36,413 nt of DNA, taken from Ignavibacteriaceae bacterium. GTDB taxonomy: Bacteria; Bacteroidota; Ignavibacteria; Ignavibacteriales; Ignavibacteriaceae. Location: assembly GCA_013042995.1 (NCBI GenBank), contig JABDPB010000114.1, positions 1 through 36,413 of the forward strand. Reading direction: 5' to 3'. How positions within the stretch are numbered: the stretch's first letter is position 1; each line of letters starts with the position of its first letter. Under the pieces are notes generated by a model that was given only the letters and a program-made list of their open reading frames with translations, searched no databases and was not told the origin of the DNA. Shown piece by piece: positions 7,368-16,020 of the stretch. The translations under genes and the position numbers were made by a program.

Positions 7368-8494
7368 AGTCAATTTTAGAATTTATTAAAAAGGAATTTC
7401 TGCAATTTAAAAGAGACCCGCGAATGTTTGCACTAATTTTATTGGCGCCAGTTATTCAATTAACTTTTTTAGGCTTTGCAGCAAACCTAGATGTTGATTT
7501 TGTGCGTACGATTGTTTTCGATCAGGATAAAAGTGCAGAGAGCAGAAATTTTGTCGCAAAATTCTCAAGTTCAGGATACTTTAAAATTGAAAAATACGTT
7601 TACACTTATGATGAAATAACAAAAGAAATTGATGATGGTTCCGCACTGCTGGCTTTAGTAATTCCAACTGATTTTGAAAAAAATATTATTAGACGTAGAA
7701 CTGCTTCTGTACAGGCTATAATAAATGGCTCCGATGGGAACACAGCAGGAATAGCGGCAGGATATGTACAGAATATTGTTTCAAACTACTCTCAGAAAAT
7801 AATATTAGATTTTATTAATAAAAGCGGAATAAAATTTAAATCTGCTTCCACCATTTCTCCCGAAACAAGAGTGTGGTATAACCCCGAATTAAGAACAAGA
7901 AATTTTATGGTTCCGGGAATTGTTGGTTTGCTATTAAGTTTGATAACTCTAATTCTCACTTCGCTTGCAGTCGTAAAAGAAAAAGAAATCGGAACAATGG
8001 AGCAATTAATTGTTACACCCTTAAAACCTTATCAAATGATTATTGGAAAACTTGTTCCGTTTGTTGTGTTATCATTTGCGGCAGTGATAATTATATTGAC
8101 ATCAATGTGGTTTATTTTTGGAATTCCAGTTAAAGGCGATATTTGGTTTTTATTTCTTTCATCATTTCTTTACATACTATCAACTTTAGGATTGGGACTG
8201 TTCGTTTCCACAATTTCTAAAACACAGCAGCAAGCAATGATGATATCAATTTTTGCAGTTATGATGCCAATGATTTTCCTTTCGGGTTTTGCTTTCCCGA
8301 TTGAAAATATGCCTAAAAGTATTCAAACTATTTCATATATAATTCCCCTACGGTATTTTAATGAAATAATCCGAGGTGTAATCTTAAAAGGATTAGGAAT
8401 TACAGATTTGTGGTTCAATGCTTTGCTTTTATTTGTAATGGGAGTAATGATTTTAATCTTTAGCTCACTAAGGTTTAAGAGCAGGTTGGAATAA
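7364..8494 (+). CDS. ABC-2 type permease 2 (YbhR/YbhS-like)
   Basis: This 376-residue membrane subunit is paralogous to the preceding gene. The start FIKKEFLQFKRDPRMFALILLAPVIQ is typical, followed by a periplasmic domain opening with RTIVFDQDKSAESRNF. The helix-loop signature VVKEKEIGTMEQLIVTPLKPYQMIIGK lies near residues 202-228, and the late motif LSGFAFPIENMPKSIQTISY precedes the last helices. It overlaps permease 1 by 4 bp (ATGA), so translation is coupled. It is the last gene of the efflux operon; 55 bp separate it from the pyruvate-kinase-like gene and I see no strong terminator there, so read-through is possible. Confidence 0.9.
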   Translation: MKSILEFIKKEFLQFKRDPRMFALILLAPVIQLTFLGFAANLDVDFVRTIVFDQDKSAESRNFVAKFSSSGYFKIEKYVYTYDEITKEIDDGSALLALVIPTDFEKNIIRRRTASVQAIINGSDGNTAGIAAGYVQNIVSNYSQKIILDFINKSGIKFKSASTISPETRVWYNPELRTRNFMVPGIVGLLLSLITLILTSLAVVKEKEIGTMEQLIVTPLKPYQMIIGKLVPFVVLSFAAVIIILTSMWFIFGIPVKGDIWFLFLSSFLYILSTLGLGLFVSTISKTQQQAMMISIFAVMMPMIFLSGFAFPIENMPKSIQTISYIIPLRYFNEIIRGVILKGLGITDLWFNALLLFVMGVMILIFSSLRFKSRLE

Positions 8495-8549
8495 TAATGA
8501 ATGTTAGTAAATACTTAGCTTGTATAACAAATACTAAAGGTGATTTATA

Positions 8550-10421
8550 ATGAAGCTAAAAAAGAAAAGAATTGTCGAAATACTAGAGCAGCTCGAACAA
8601 ATCGAAAATGAAGCAAAATCTCTTGAAAATAAATATCAAAAAAGATTAAAGAAGGTTCATCCATCTAACCAAAAAAGTGCATTAAACCTAATTCACTACC
8701 TTGCTTTAAGAAACCAGGATATTCGAGAACTACAAAGCACTTTAGGCCAACTTGGGATATCCCGTCTTGGAAGAGCTGAAAGCCATGTCCTGGCAAGTAT
8801 AACTGCGGTAAAAAATCTTCTGATTAAAATTCTTCAAAAAGAAATCTCCGATGAAAAAAAACCACCTGTATCGTTTAAAAAAGGGAGAAAAATTCTCAAG
8901 TCAAATACTTCAGCTCTACTTGGGAAAAAGTTAAAAGGAAGTAAAGTAAGAATAATGGTCACTCTCCCGAGTGATGCGGCTGATGATAATAAATTCATCA
9001 AGAAGTTAGTTTCTTCAGGAATGAACAGTGCCCGAATAAACTGTGCACACGATTCTATAGAGATATGGAAAGAAATGATTGAGAAAATTAATAAAGCAAA
9101 ATCCCAAACAGGCAGGAATGTTAAAGTATGTATGGATTTAGGAGGACCGAAACTGAGAACAGGTGTTATGCGTCCAGGCCCTAAAGTTCTTCATTTACAA
9201 CCAGAACGAGATTTGCTGGGGAAAGTAACTTCACCTTCTGGCGTTTGGCTAGCACCGATTGGGACAGAAATGGAAGATGATAATGATTTGATAGTTCCAG
9301 TATCAGCGGATTGGTTAAAAAGACTAAAGAAAAATTCTATTGTTACTTTCAAAGATTCACGAAACAAAAATTGTAAGCTTAAGATTGATAAGAGACGTAA
9401 ACCTGGTTGGATGGCAAGGTGTTACGATTCTGCTTATGTAACTACAGGAACAGTTTTTACAATTAAAGATGATAATAATTCTGAAGTGCTCTCAATCGAA
9501 GTTGATGAAATGCTTCCACTTGAAGAAAAGATAATTCTAAAAGTTGGTGATAAACTAATACTTCACAAAAATCCCGCACCGGGTGATCCCGCTGAATTTG
9601 ATGATGAAGGAAATCTTGTAATTCCAGCACACATTTCCTGCACTTTGCCGAAATTGTTTAATGATGTTAAAGTAGGAGAACCTATCATTCTGGATGATGG
9701 AAAAATCGAGGGGAAAATAAAAGCAGTAGATCCAGAAAAAATAGAAATTGAAATTACCTATGCTAAAGAAGAAGGAGCCAAACTTAAAGCTGATAAAGGA
9801 ATAAACCTGCCTGAAAGTAAGCTCTCAATAAGCGGTTTAACAGAAAAAGATAAAGAAGATCTAAAATTTGTTGCACAGTATGCTGATGTTGTAAATGTTT
9901 CTTTTGTTAACAACACGCAGGATGTTTTTATTCTTCTTGATGAATTGAAGAAACTAAATGCAGAACACCTTGGAATAATTTTAAAGATTGAAACACAAAG
10001 TGGTTTTAAAAACCTACCAGCAATTTTACTTGCGGCGATGCGGCATCATCCGATAGGAGTAATGATTGCACGTGGTGATTTAGCAATTGAATGCGGGTGG
10101 AAAGAACTTGCACAAACACAGGAAGAAATACTATGGCTTTGCGAGGCTGCACACATCCCAATTGTTTGGGCTACACAAGTACTTGAAACAATGGCTAAAA
10201 AAGGAAGACCCTCTCGTGCAGAGATTACAGATGCAGCATCTGCAGAACAAGCAGAGTGTGTTATGTTAAATAAAGGACCACACATTTTTGAAGTAATTAA
10301 AATTCTTGATGAGATACTAAGCTCTATGCAGGATTATCATGAAAAGAAAGCACCGATGCTTCCACCATTAAAAATGCTCAAGCCAGATATTCCAAAGGAA
10401 GAAGAAAAAGACAACCCTTAA
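8550..10421 (+). CDS. Pyruvate-kinase-like protein with N-terminal extension and no C-terminal domain
   Basis: The 623-residue protein has a helical, charged N-terminal region (about 1-130) absent from classical pyruvate kinase, then a PK TIM-barrel. PK signatures seen are ARIN (161-164), MDLGGPKLRTG (195-205, for LDTKGPEIRTG), LDDGKI (381-386), KGINLP (416-421), the catalytic Lys479-Ile-Glu481, MIARGDLAIE (505-514), ATQVLETM (541-548) and RPSRAEITD. The B domain (about 206-400) is large. Differences are NCAHD for the usual NFSHG, and NKGPH where SGETA is normal. The sequence ends soon after the barrel, so the allosteric domain is missing. Catalysis on PEP/ADP is plausible because the Lys/Glu/Asp set is present, but the true substrate is uncertain. 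SD AAAGG precedes the ATG. Confidence 0.8.
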   Translation: MKLKKKRIVEILEQLEQIENEAKSLENKYQKRLKKVHPSNQKSALNLIHYLALRNQDIRELQSTLGQLGISRLGRAESHVLASITAVKNLLIKILQKEISDEKKPPVSFKKGRKILKSNTSALLGKKLKGSKVRIMVTLPSDAADDNKFIKKLVSSGMNSARINCAHDSIEIWKEMIEKINKAKSQTGRNVKVCMDLGGPKLRTGVMRPGPKVLHLQPERDLLGKVTSPSGVWLAPIGTEMEDDNDLIVPVSADWLKRLKKNSIVTFKDSRNKNCKLKIDKRRKPGWMARCYDSAYVTTGTVFTIKDDNNSEVLSIEVDEMLPLEEKIILKVGDKLILHKNPAPGDPAEFDDEGNLVIPAHISCTLPKLFNDVKVGEPIILDDGKIEGKIKAVDPEKIEIEITYAKEEGAKLKADKGINLPESKLSISGLTEKDKEDLKFVAQYADVVNVSFVNNTQDVFILLDELKKLNAEHLGIILKIETQSGFKNLPAILLAAMRHHPIGVMIARGDLAIECGWKELAQTQEEILWLCEAAHIPIVWATQVLETMAKKGRPSRAEITDAASAEQAECVMLNKGPHIFEVIKILDEILSSMQDYHEKKAPMLPPLKMLKPDIPKEEEKDNP

Positions 10422-10427
10422 ACAAAT

Positions 10428-11726
10428 ATGAAAGATTCAATTGGTTCAAAAAAGAGTTTTATACAGGATTTATTTTCTGAAGAGCTCTATTATAATATAA
10501 AAGTTAGGGAATATATAATTGGTGGGGTGTTTGCAATTCTCGTTTTGTTCATGGTTATAAACTTATTCATTTTTGCAGATGTTGGGCCTAATCCTGAAGC
10601 TGCACGAAATACATTTATTGGACTGTTGGTTTTGCTTGTAATAATTGTATTAAGATCATTTTCTGTTAGAAAAATAATTGAACGGAAGAAAAAACTAGTT
10701 AAAAAAAATATTCGGAGACTGAGATATATTAATGCTATCTTAGAATCTACAATACCATCTGTCGCAATAATCCTTCTTACCTTTTTCCTGAAGCCTATTG
10801 TTGCAGTAAACTCGCCAGCAGTATTTCTTTATTTCATATTTATTTTTATTTCAATTCTTGATTTAGAGTTCAAAGTTTGTGCATTAGCTGGTTTTATAGC
10901 AGCGATTCAGTATTTATTTATCTCTCTCTTATTTCTTGATTCATATAAAGAAGCTACAGAACTGCCCATATTCGTATTGCCGCTTTCTTATATTGCTAAG
11001 ACAGTAATACTACTTGTAAGTGGATTTGCCGCAGGAGGGGTTGCACATCATTTAAAAAATAAAATAGTTAGGTCACTTGAAACTTTGCAGGAACGAAATG
11101 AGCTTGAAAAAATCTTTGGTCAGCAGGTTTCGAAAGAAGTTGTAGATGAATTTATAAATAACAAGCTTGAGATTACCAGCAAGAAGAGAAATGTTAGTGT
11201 AATGTTTCTTGATATAAGAAATTTTTCAAAATTCTGCGAGGGAAAGAGTCCTGAAGAGATAAACAAGTATCAGAATGAAGTTTTGGGTTTTATGATTGAA
11301 GAAGTAAATAGGAACTCTGGAATTGTGAATCAGATTTTGGGTGATGGTTTTATGGCAACATTTGGGGCACCTGTTGAATATGATAATCATACACAAAATG
11401 CTGTTTCAGCAGCTCTTCAAATTGTAAATGAATTAAACAAGAAAAATGAAAATGGAGAAATCCTTAAAACAAATATTGGAATCGGTATTCACACCGGTGA
11501 AGCGTTTACAGGCAATGTTGGTACTCAAGACAGACAGCAATATTCGATAACAGGAAATACTGTAATTATGGCTGCAAGGCTTGAGCAATTAAATAAGGAG
11601 TTTAACTCTTCAGTAATTGTGTCAAAAGATGTAATTGAAAAAATAAAAGATGTTAACCATAGTTCTTTAGGAAATGTTAATTTAAAAGGTTTCGCAAATC
11701 CTATCGAACTCTACAGACTAACATAA
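10428..11726 (+). CDS. Membrane-anchored class III adenylate/guanylate cyclase 1
   Basis: The 432-residue protein has about six N-terminal transmembrane helices (roughly 31-50, 62-80, 108-125, 130-146, 148-170, 180-204), a linker helix (205-232) with FGQQVSKEVVDEF, and a C-terminal class III cyclase domain (about 253-432). The two metal-binding Asp are present: Asp262 (MFLDIRNFS) and Asp306 (ILGDGFMATFG); the transition-state Arg is Arg384 (MAARLEQLNK). The substrate-selecting Lys is Gln302, its partner is Ser373, and the usual Asn is Ile380. So cyclase activity is likely but ATP versus GTP preference is open. It starts 6 bp after the PK-like gene, suggesting co-transcription. A hairpin follows at 11729. 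Confidence 0.85.
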   Translation: MKDSIGSKKSFIQDLFSEELYYNIKVREYIIGGVFAILVLFMVINLFIFADVGPNPEAARNTFIGLLVLLVIIVLRSFSVRKIIERKKKLVKKNIRRLRYINAILESTIPSVAIILLTFFLKPIVAVNSPAVFLYFIFIFISILDLEFKVCALAGFIAAIQYLFISLLFLDSYKEATELPIFVLPLSYIAKTVILLVSGFAAGGVAHHLKNKIVRSLETLQERNELEKIFGQQVSKEVVDEFINNKLEITSKKRNVSVMFLDIRNFSKFCEGKSPEEINKYQNEVLGFMIEEVNRNSGIVNQILGDGFMATFGAPVEYDNHTQNAVSAALQIVNELNKKNENGEILKTNIGIGIHTGEAFTGNVGTQDRQQYSITGNTVIMAARLEQLNKEFNSSVIVSKDVIEKIKDVNHSSLGNVNLKGFANPIELYRLT

Positions 11727-11728
11727 AA

Positions 11729-11749
11729 AACCCCGCACAGGGCGGGGTT
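11729..11749 (-). terminator. Intrinsic terminator, best fit for the minus-strand lipoprotein gene
   Basis: AACCCCGC and GCGGGGTT form a perfect 8-bp stem with a 5-nt loop. On the minus strand the stem runs straight into a U tract (the A run at 11725-11730), giving a textbook terminator for the lipoprotein gene. On the plus strand it follows the cyclase stop by 2 bp but has only a weak U tract, so it may act in both directions with unequal strength. Confidence 0.8.
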
Positions 11750-11774
11750 ATACTTATTAAAATTTTATATAATA

Positions 11775-12707
11775 TTATTTTGCTTTTAGCTTTACACTAT
11801 TACCATTTCTCATCACTGTATGCAAAATCTTACCTTCATGTTCAACTTCCTGAAAATCCATTTGAGAAATTCCAGCAACAATATGTTGTGTTCCATCATT
11901 TTTTAATAATTGCTGTACCTGGTCTGCTGTAAAAGTGTATTCACCGGTATTTGTATCAAGAATTACAAATATTACAGTTTTCATTGGTGATCGTGGAGGA
12001 GGACCTGTGGGGCCTCCTTTGCCACCAGGACCTTTCTTTCCATCTTTCCCGCGGAAGTGTGCCATTAATCTTATACCAACTTTATCATTCAGTTTGCCGC
12101 CCTCCCAAGTTAGCGTTAAATCCTGTTCAGGATCGATTTCATCAGCATGATTATGGCTGGTTATATCAATTAAAGCTTCGGGGGATGTAAGAGTGAATGT
12201 TGCTGCCGAAAATAGACTGGAACCGGTTACCTCAAATTCATAATTTTCATTAGGAATAAATTCCAAAACATTGTCGGATCGACCAAACGGTTTTTTAAAC
12301 AATGAGTAAACAACACCTTTACGGTCATTAGAGTGTTTGTGCAATTCAACCTGATTAGACGCATAGTTGATATAAACTGAACCCATATTTATACCAAGTC
12401 GGCGAAAATGAGCAATAGTTCCTGCTTCTTCACCAAACGCCATTGCAAATGCGGTTCCCATAACCTCAGAACCATTATTGAATGGTCGGAAGATTTCATT
12501 CCAGCCAATTGAAAAAATTCCATCCATTCCCTCTATATCCATTCCACCTGCTTTTAAAAGCGAAATGTCGCTGTCTATAGTTTCAAAACTAAAATCCTGC
12601 TCTAATAAAAATGAATCCTTTTCCGGATTGTTAATGCTATCACAACTTAGAAATAAGGATGTGCACATAACAGCAAAGAAGAGGATAAAAATAATCTTAT
12701 AAATCAT
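11775..12707 (-). CDS. Lipoprotein of unknown function with collagen-like Gly-X-Y run
   Basis: The 310-residue protein has a lipoprotein signal (LFLSC, Cys22), so it is anchored on the periplasmic or outer side. The body is predicted beta-rich: VYINYASNQVELHKHSNDRKG (109 onward), YEFEVTGSSLFSAATFTLTSP (156-176), LTLTWEGG (197-204). At residues 220-238 there are six consecutive Gly-X-Y triplets, GKDGKKGPGGKGGPTGPPP, placed between two beta segments. A strong SD (AAAAGGAG) lies 8 nt before the ATG. It is transcribed alone and has its own terminator. Folds like this occur in surface lipoproteins of Bacteroidetes, but I do not recognise the family. Copper or metal binding by its His residues (SHNHADE) is possible but unsupported. 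Confidence 0.75.
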   Translation of the reverse strand: MIYKIIFILFFAVMCTSLFLSCDSINNPEKDSFLLEQDFSFETIDSDISLLKAGGMDIEGMDGIFSIGWNEIFRPFNNGSEVMGTAFAMAFGEEAGTIAHFRRLGINMGSVYINYASNQVELHKHSNDRKGVVYSLFKKPFGRSDNVLEFIPNENYEFEVTGSSLFSAATFTLTSPEALIDITSHNHADEIDPEQDLTLTWEGGKLNDKVGIRLMAHFRGKDGKKGPGGKGGPTGPPPRSPMKTVIFVILDTNTGEYTFTADQVQQLLKNDGTQHIVAGISQMDFQEVEHEGKILHTVMRNGNSVKLKAK

Positions 12708-12886
12708 TGTGTTCTCCTTTTAAATTTGATTAGTAATATAATTTATTAGACAACCTTATTCAATCGATGGTTTAATCCACTTTATTTGAAATTAATATGC
12801 TATACCGTTTTTTAAATTTGAGCTTGCTTTAGAACTCATAAATTCAATTATTATCCCTAATTTTAGAAGTAGTTTTATAAGATATT

Positions 12887-13972
12887 ATGGACAGAAAAGC
12901 TAAAATAATATTTAAAGAATGGCTATTCATTATACTGGGGTGGATTACAATTACCTACCTTTATTACCTGGTAAGTGTTTGGGGTATAAGACAATTGATG
13001 AAAGATAATGTAATCACTGAATATCTGGATACAGGATATGCACATCTGGAAATCATTTTACTTGGACTAGTTTTTGGGACTCTTTTCTCATTTATTAACT
13101 CTTTCCTTGATAGAACAAAAATTGGGAAAAAATCATTTGGGGCCGTAATTATTATTAAGAGTGGACTTTACTTACTTGCTTTTCTTATAGCAGGTTTAGT
13201 AATATACTTTGTTTATAACGTATTCGAAATACTAACTGAGGTTCAATGGCAGGAAAGTGTCGGTATTCTGACAACTCAGTACATCATTTCTGCAGCAGTA
13301 TACTTTTCTTTAGCAATTGTATTCATGAATTTCATCATACAAGTAAACAGAAAATTTGGACGTGGCAACCTCCTGAAATTATTATTTGGAAAATACCATT
13401 CACCAAAAGATGAAGAGCATATCTTTATGTTTATGGATTTGCAGGGTTCTACTGCAATTGCTGAACGATTGGGACATAATAAATATAGCCAGCTAATGCA
13501 AAATTGTTTTCACGATTTGACAGATATTGTTATAAAATATCAAGCTTCAATTTATCAATATGTCGGAGATGAAGTCGTTTTAAATTGGGATATGAAAACT
13601 GGATTGAAAAATCTGAATTGCATAAAATCATACTTTGCATTTGAAAGAAAATTAAAATCAAAAGAAAAATTCTACATGAAAAATTTTGAAACCGCACCTT
13701 TCTTTAAATGTGGAGTTGATTGCGGTGAAGTAACAGTTGCAGAAATCGGAGAGATAAAAAGAGAAATTGCTTACCATGGAGATGTACTTAATACAGCTGC
13801 CAGAATCGAAAAAAAATGCACCCCTCTAAATAAAAAGATGATTATTTCCGAATACCTGGAGAAGGAACTTCCTGAAAATATTGATGGCTTTTCAAAAGAA
13901 CCAATCGGTGAAATTGCACTTAAAGGAAAAAAAGGTAAAATAATCCTTTTTAGTATTGAATACCGCAACTAA
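12887..13972 (+). CDS. Membrane-anchored class III adenylate/guanylate cyclase 2
   Basis: This 361-residue cyclase has four N-terminal membrane helices (about 12-30, 55-71, 90-110, 130-150) and a catalytic domain (about 175-361). Metal ligands are Asp184 (FMFMDLQGSTAIAE) and Asp228 (YQYVGDEVVLNW). The transition-state residues Asn302 and Arg306 are intact (HGDVLNTAARIE). The purine-selecting Lys position is Gln224, as in the other cyclase of this window, and the partner position is Ala295. The FGKYHSPKDEEHIF stretch before the domain marks a subgroup of short four-helix cyclases. It opens a long co-directional run: the thioesterase gene begins 17 bp later. Confidence 0.83.
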   Translation: MDRKAKIIFKEWLFIILGWITITYLYYLVSVWGIRQLMKDNVITEYLDTGYAHLEIILLGLVFGTLFSFINSFLDRTKIGKKSFGAVIIIKSGLYLLAFLIAGLVIYFVYNVFEILTEVQWQESVGILTTQYIISAAVYFSLAIVFMNFIIQVNRKFGRGNLLKLLFGKYHSPKDEEHIFMFMDLQGSTAIAERLGHNKYSQLMQNCFHDLTDIVIKYQASIYQYVGDEVVLNWDMKTGLKNLNCIKSYFAFERKLKSKEKFYMKNFETAPFFKCGVDCGEVTVAEIGEIKREIAYHGDVLNTAARIEKKCTPLNKKMIISEYLEKELPENIDGFSKEPIGEIALKGKKGKIILFSIEYRN

Positions 13973-13989
13973 TAAAAATTAGAACGTAA

Positions 13990-14421
13990 ATGGCAAGGAT
14001 AAAAATAGAACTTCCCGAAAAATTTATTTTTCAAACTGAAATACCTATTAGAATTACAGACTTGAATTACGGTGGACATTTAGGAAATGATGCAGTTCTT
14101 TCAATCTGCCAAGAAGCCAGAGTGAGGTTTTTGCATAATCTTGGTTATTCTGAATCCGATGTTGAAGGTGTTGGAATAATAATGATTGACTCAGCCATTC
14201 AATACAAATCTGAAGGATTTTATGGTGATGAACTAATCATTGAAGTAGCAGTGAACGATTTTACAGTGATCGGATGTGACATTGTTTACCGGTTAACAAA
14301 TAAAAAGTCAAATAAAGAAGTTGCTATTGCTAAAACCGGAATAGTTTTCTTCAATTATGATAAAAGAAAAACTGCACCAGTCCCGCTTCAGTTTAAAGAA
14401 AAGATTGAAAGATTGAACTGA
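13990..14421 (+). CDS. Hotdog-fold acyl-CoA thioesterase family protein
   Basis: The 143-residue protein fits the 4-hydroxybenzoyl-CoA thioesterase (4HBT) group of single hotdog domains. The N-terminal part RITDLNYGGHLGNDAVLSICQEARVRFL contains the Asp-X-X-X-X-X-His-X-X-Asn pattern before the central hotdog helix, where the catalytic acid and the oxyanion contacts lie. The strands YKSEGFYGDELIIEVAVNDFT and KTGIVFFNYDKRK follow the family. It is soluble and probably hydrolyses an acyl-CoA or an aryl thioester in the cytosol; the substrate is unknown. The stop overlaps the methyltransferase ATG by 1 bp (TGATG), so the two are translationally coupled. Confidence 0.82.
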   Translation: MARIKIELPEKFIFQTEIPIRITDLNYGGHLGNDAVLSICQEARVRFLHNLGYSESDVEGVGIIMIDSAIQYKSEGFYGDELIIEVAVNDFTVIGCDIVYRLTNKKSNKEVAIAKTGIVFFNYDKRKTAPVPLQFKEKIERLN

Positions 14422-15038
14422 TGGGATTCTACACAGATGTAGTCCTTCCTTTTTTTTACGATACTTCAATGGATTCTGCAAAAATCAATGAAGGCAGACA
14501 AAGTATATTAAACAAAATAACTGAAGATGAAATTCTTGAAATAGGTTTTGGAACGGGAATTAATATTAAATTCTACCCGGAAAATGTAAAAAAAATTATT
14601 GGACTTGATGTAAATGAAGGAATGCTTAAACAGTTTAACAAGAAAAAGTTAAAGAACGGAATAGAAATACAATCAATTCATCAGGATGGAGAGCAACTCC
14701 CCTTCCCTGAGGACACTATTTGCGGTGTCACAAGTACTTATACATTGTGCAGTATTAAAAATATAGAATCTGCACTTAGTGAAATTTATCGTGTACTAAA
14801 ACCTGGTGGAAGGTATTATTTTCTGGAACACGGTCTGGCTGATAATCTAAAAACTCAAAAGTGGCAACATAGATTAAATCCAATTCAGAAGGTTTGGGCT
14901 GGAGGATGTAATCTGAACAGAGATATCAAATCATTAATTAATAATGCGGGGTTTAATTTTATCGAATTGAACAATTATTATATGAAAAGGGATCCAAAAA
15001 TTGTAGGATATATGTATGAAGGAATTGCAGTTAAATGA
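14421..15038 (+). CDS. Class I SAM-dependent methyltransferase
   Basis: This 205-residue Rossmann-fold methyltransferase has motif I EILEIGFGTGINIKFY (about 36-51), the acidic end of strand 2 (IGLDVNEGML) and motif II-III region DGEQLPFPEDTICGVTSTYTLCSI, then EIYRVLKPGGRYYFLEHG. The C-terminal part (KTQKWQHRLNPIQKVWAGGCNLNRDI) resembles the METTL7/thiol-methyltransferase-like group of small-molecule methylases; substrate assignment remains inference. It overlaps the thioesterase by 1 bp and the AEC transporter by 4 bp (ATGA), so these three are co-translated. Confidence 0.85.
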   Translation: MGFYTDVVLPFFYDTSMDSAKINEGRQSILNKITEDEILEIGFGTGINIKFYPENVKKIIGLDVNEGMLKQFNKKKLKNGIEIQSIHQDGEQLPFPEDTICGVTSTYTLCSIKNIESALSEIYRVLKPGGRYYFLEHGLADNLKTQKWQHRLNPIQKVWAGGCNLNRDIKSLINNAGFNFIELNNYYMKRDPKIVGYMYEGIAVK

Positions 15039-15982
15039 TTGACAATATCATTTTTACCGGAAATGTTGTTGCACCTGTATTTCTAATTGTTGCTCTCGGT
15101 TACTTTGTTAAACGGCTCGGTGTTATAAATGAAAACTTCGTTGATGTGACTTCAAAATTTGTTTTTAATGTTTCACTCCCGGCACTGGTTTTTATAAATA
15201 TAGCAACCATTGATTTAAGCAAGGCAATTGATTTTAATCAGATACTCTACATTTGTATTGCAACCACCATCTCCTTTTTTACAATTTGGATTCTATCAAT
15301 ACCATTTATTAAAGACGGCAAGAACCTAAGTGTTTTTGTGCAGGGCGCTTTCCGCAGCAACTTTGCAATTGTTGGATTTGCCATTATTGTTAAGCTCTTT
15401 GGTGATTTTGCACTTGGTAAAGCTGCACTGATTCTTGCTTTTATACTTCCTCTATATAATATACTAGCAGTTATAGTTTTAACTGTTCCTTTGAGTAAAG
15501 AAAGAAAATTTAATTTAAGACAAACACTACTTGAAATTATTTTGAATCCACTAATTGTAGCTGTTTTTGTTGGCCTTCCTTTTTCATATTACAAAATAAA
15601 AATTCCGCAAGTTATAGATCTAACAGCAGGCTTTTTAGCTGAGCTCGCATTACCACTTGCTTTGATTGGAATTGGTGGCTCCTTGAATCTTAATAATATA
15701 AAAAAAGCATCGGCGCTGGCATTTTCTTCATCTGCAGTTAAGGTTATACTTCTGCCAATAGTTTTAACAATTGGGGCTTATTATTTTGGATACAGGGATA
15801 TCGATCTAGGCATTATGTTTATTTTATTTGCCTGTCCAACAGCAATAGTTAGTTTTATTATGGCAGAAGCTATGGGTGCAAACAGTAAGCTTGCAGGTAA
15901 TATCGTTTTAATAAGCACCGTTGCATCTGTGTTCACAATTGCTGCAGGCATTGTAATTCTTAAAGAGTTATCGTTAATTTAG
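15035..15982 (+). CDS. AEC family (auxin efflux carrier-like) transporter
   Basis: This 315-residue inner-membrane protein has about ten transmembrane helices in two five-helix halves. Family marks are FVFNVSLPALVFINIAT in the first half, QGAFRSNFAIVGFAI (the crossover helix region), and in the second half LALPLALIGIGGSLNL and ACPTAIVSFIMAEAMGAN. Bacterial AEC members export or import organic acids and similar small molecules; the substrate cannot be read here. It is coupled to the upstream methyltransferase by an ATGA overlap. The next gene follows after 38 bp. Confidence 0.88.
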   Translation: MIDNIIFTGNVVAPVFLIVALGYFVKRLGVINENFVDVTSKFVFNVSLPALVFINIATIDLSKAIDFNQILYICIATTISFFTIWILSIPFIKDGKNLSVFVQGAFRSNFAIVGFAIIVKLFGDFALGKAALILAFILPLYNILAVIVLTVPLSKERKFNLRQTLLEIILNPLIVAVFVGLPFSYYKIKIPQVIDLTAGFLAELALPLALIGIGGSLNLNNIKKASALAFSSSAVKVILLPIVLTIGAYYFGYRDIDLGIMFILFACPTAIVSFIMAEAMGANSKLAGNIVLISTVASVFTIAAGIVILKELSLI

Positions 15983-16020
15983 CCCTCAACAATTTCATTT
16001 TTCAATAAGAAAAACTTGCA

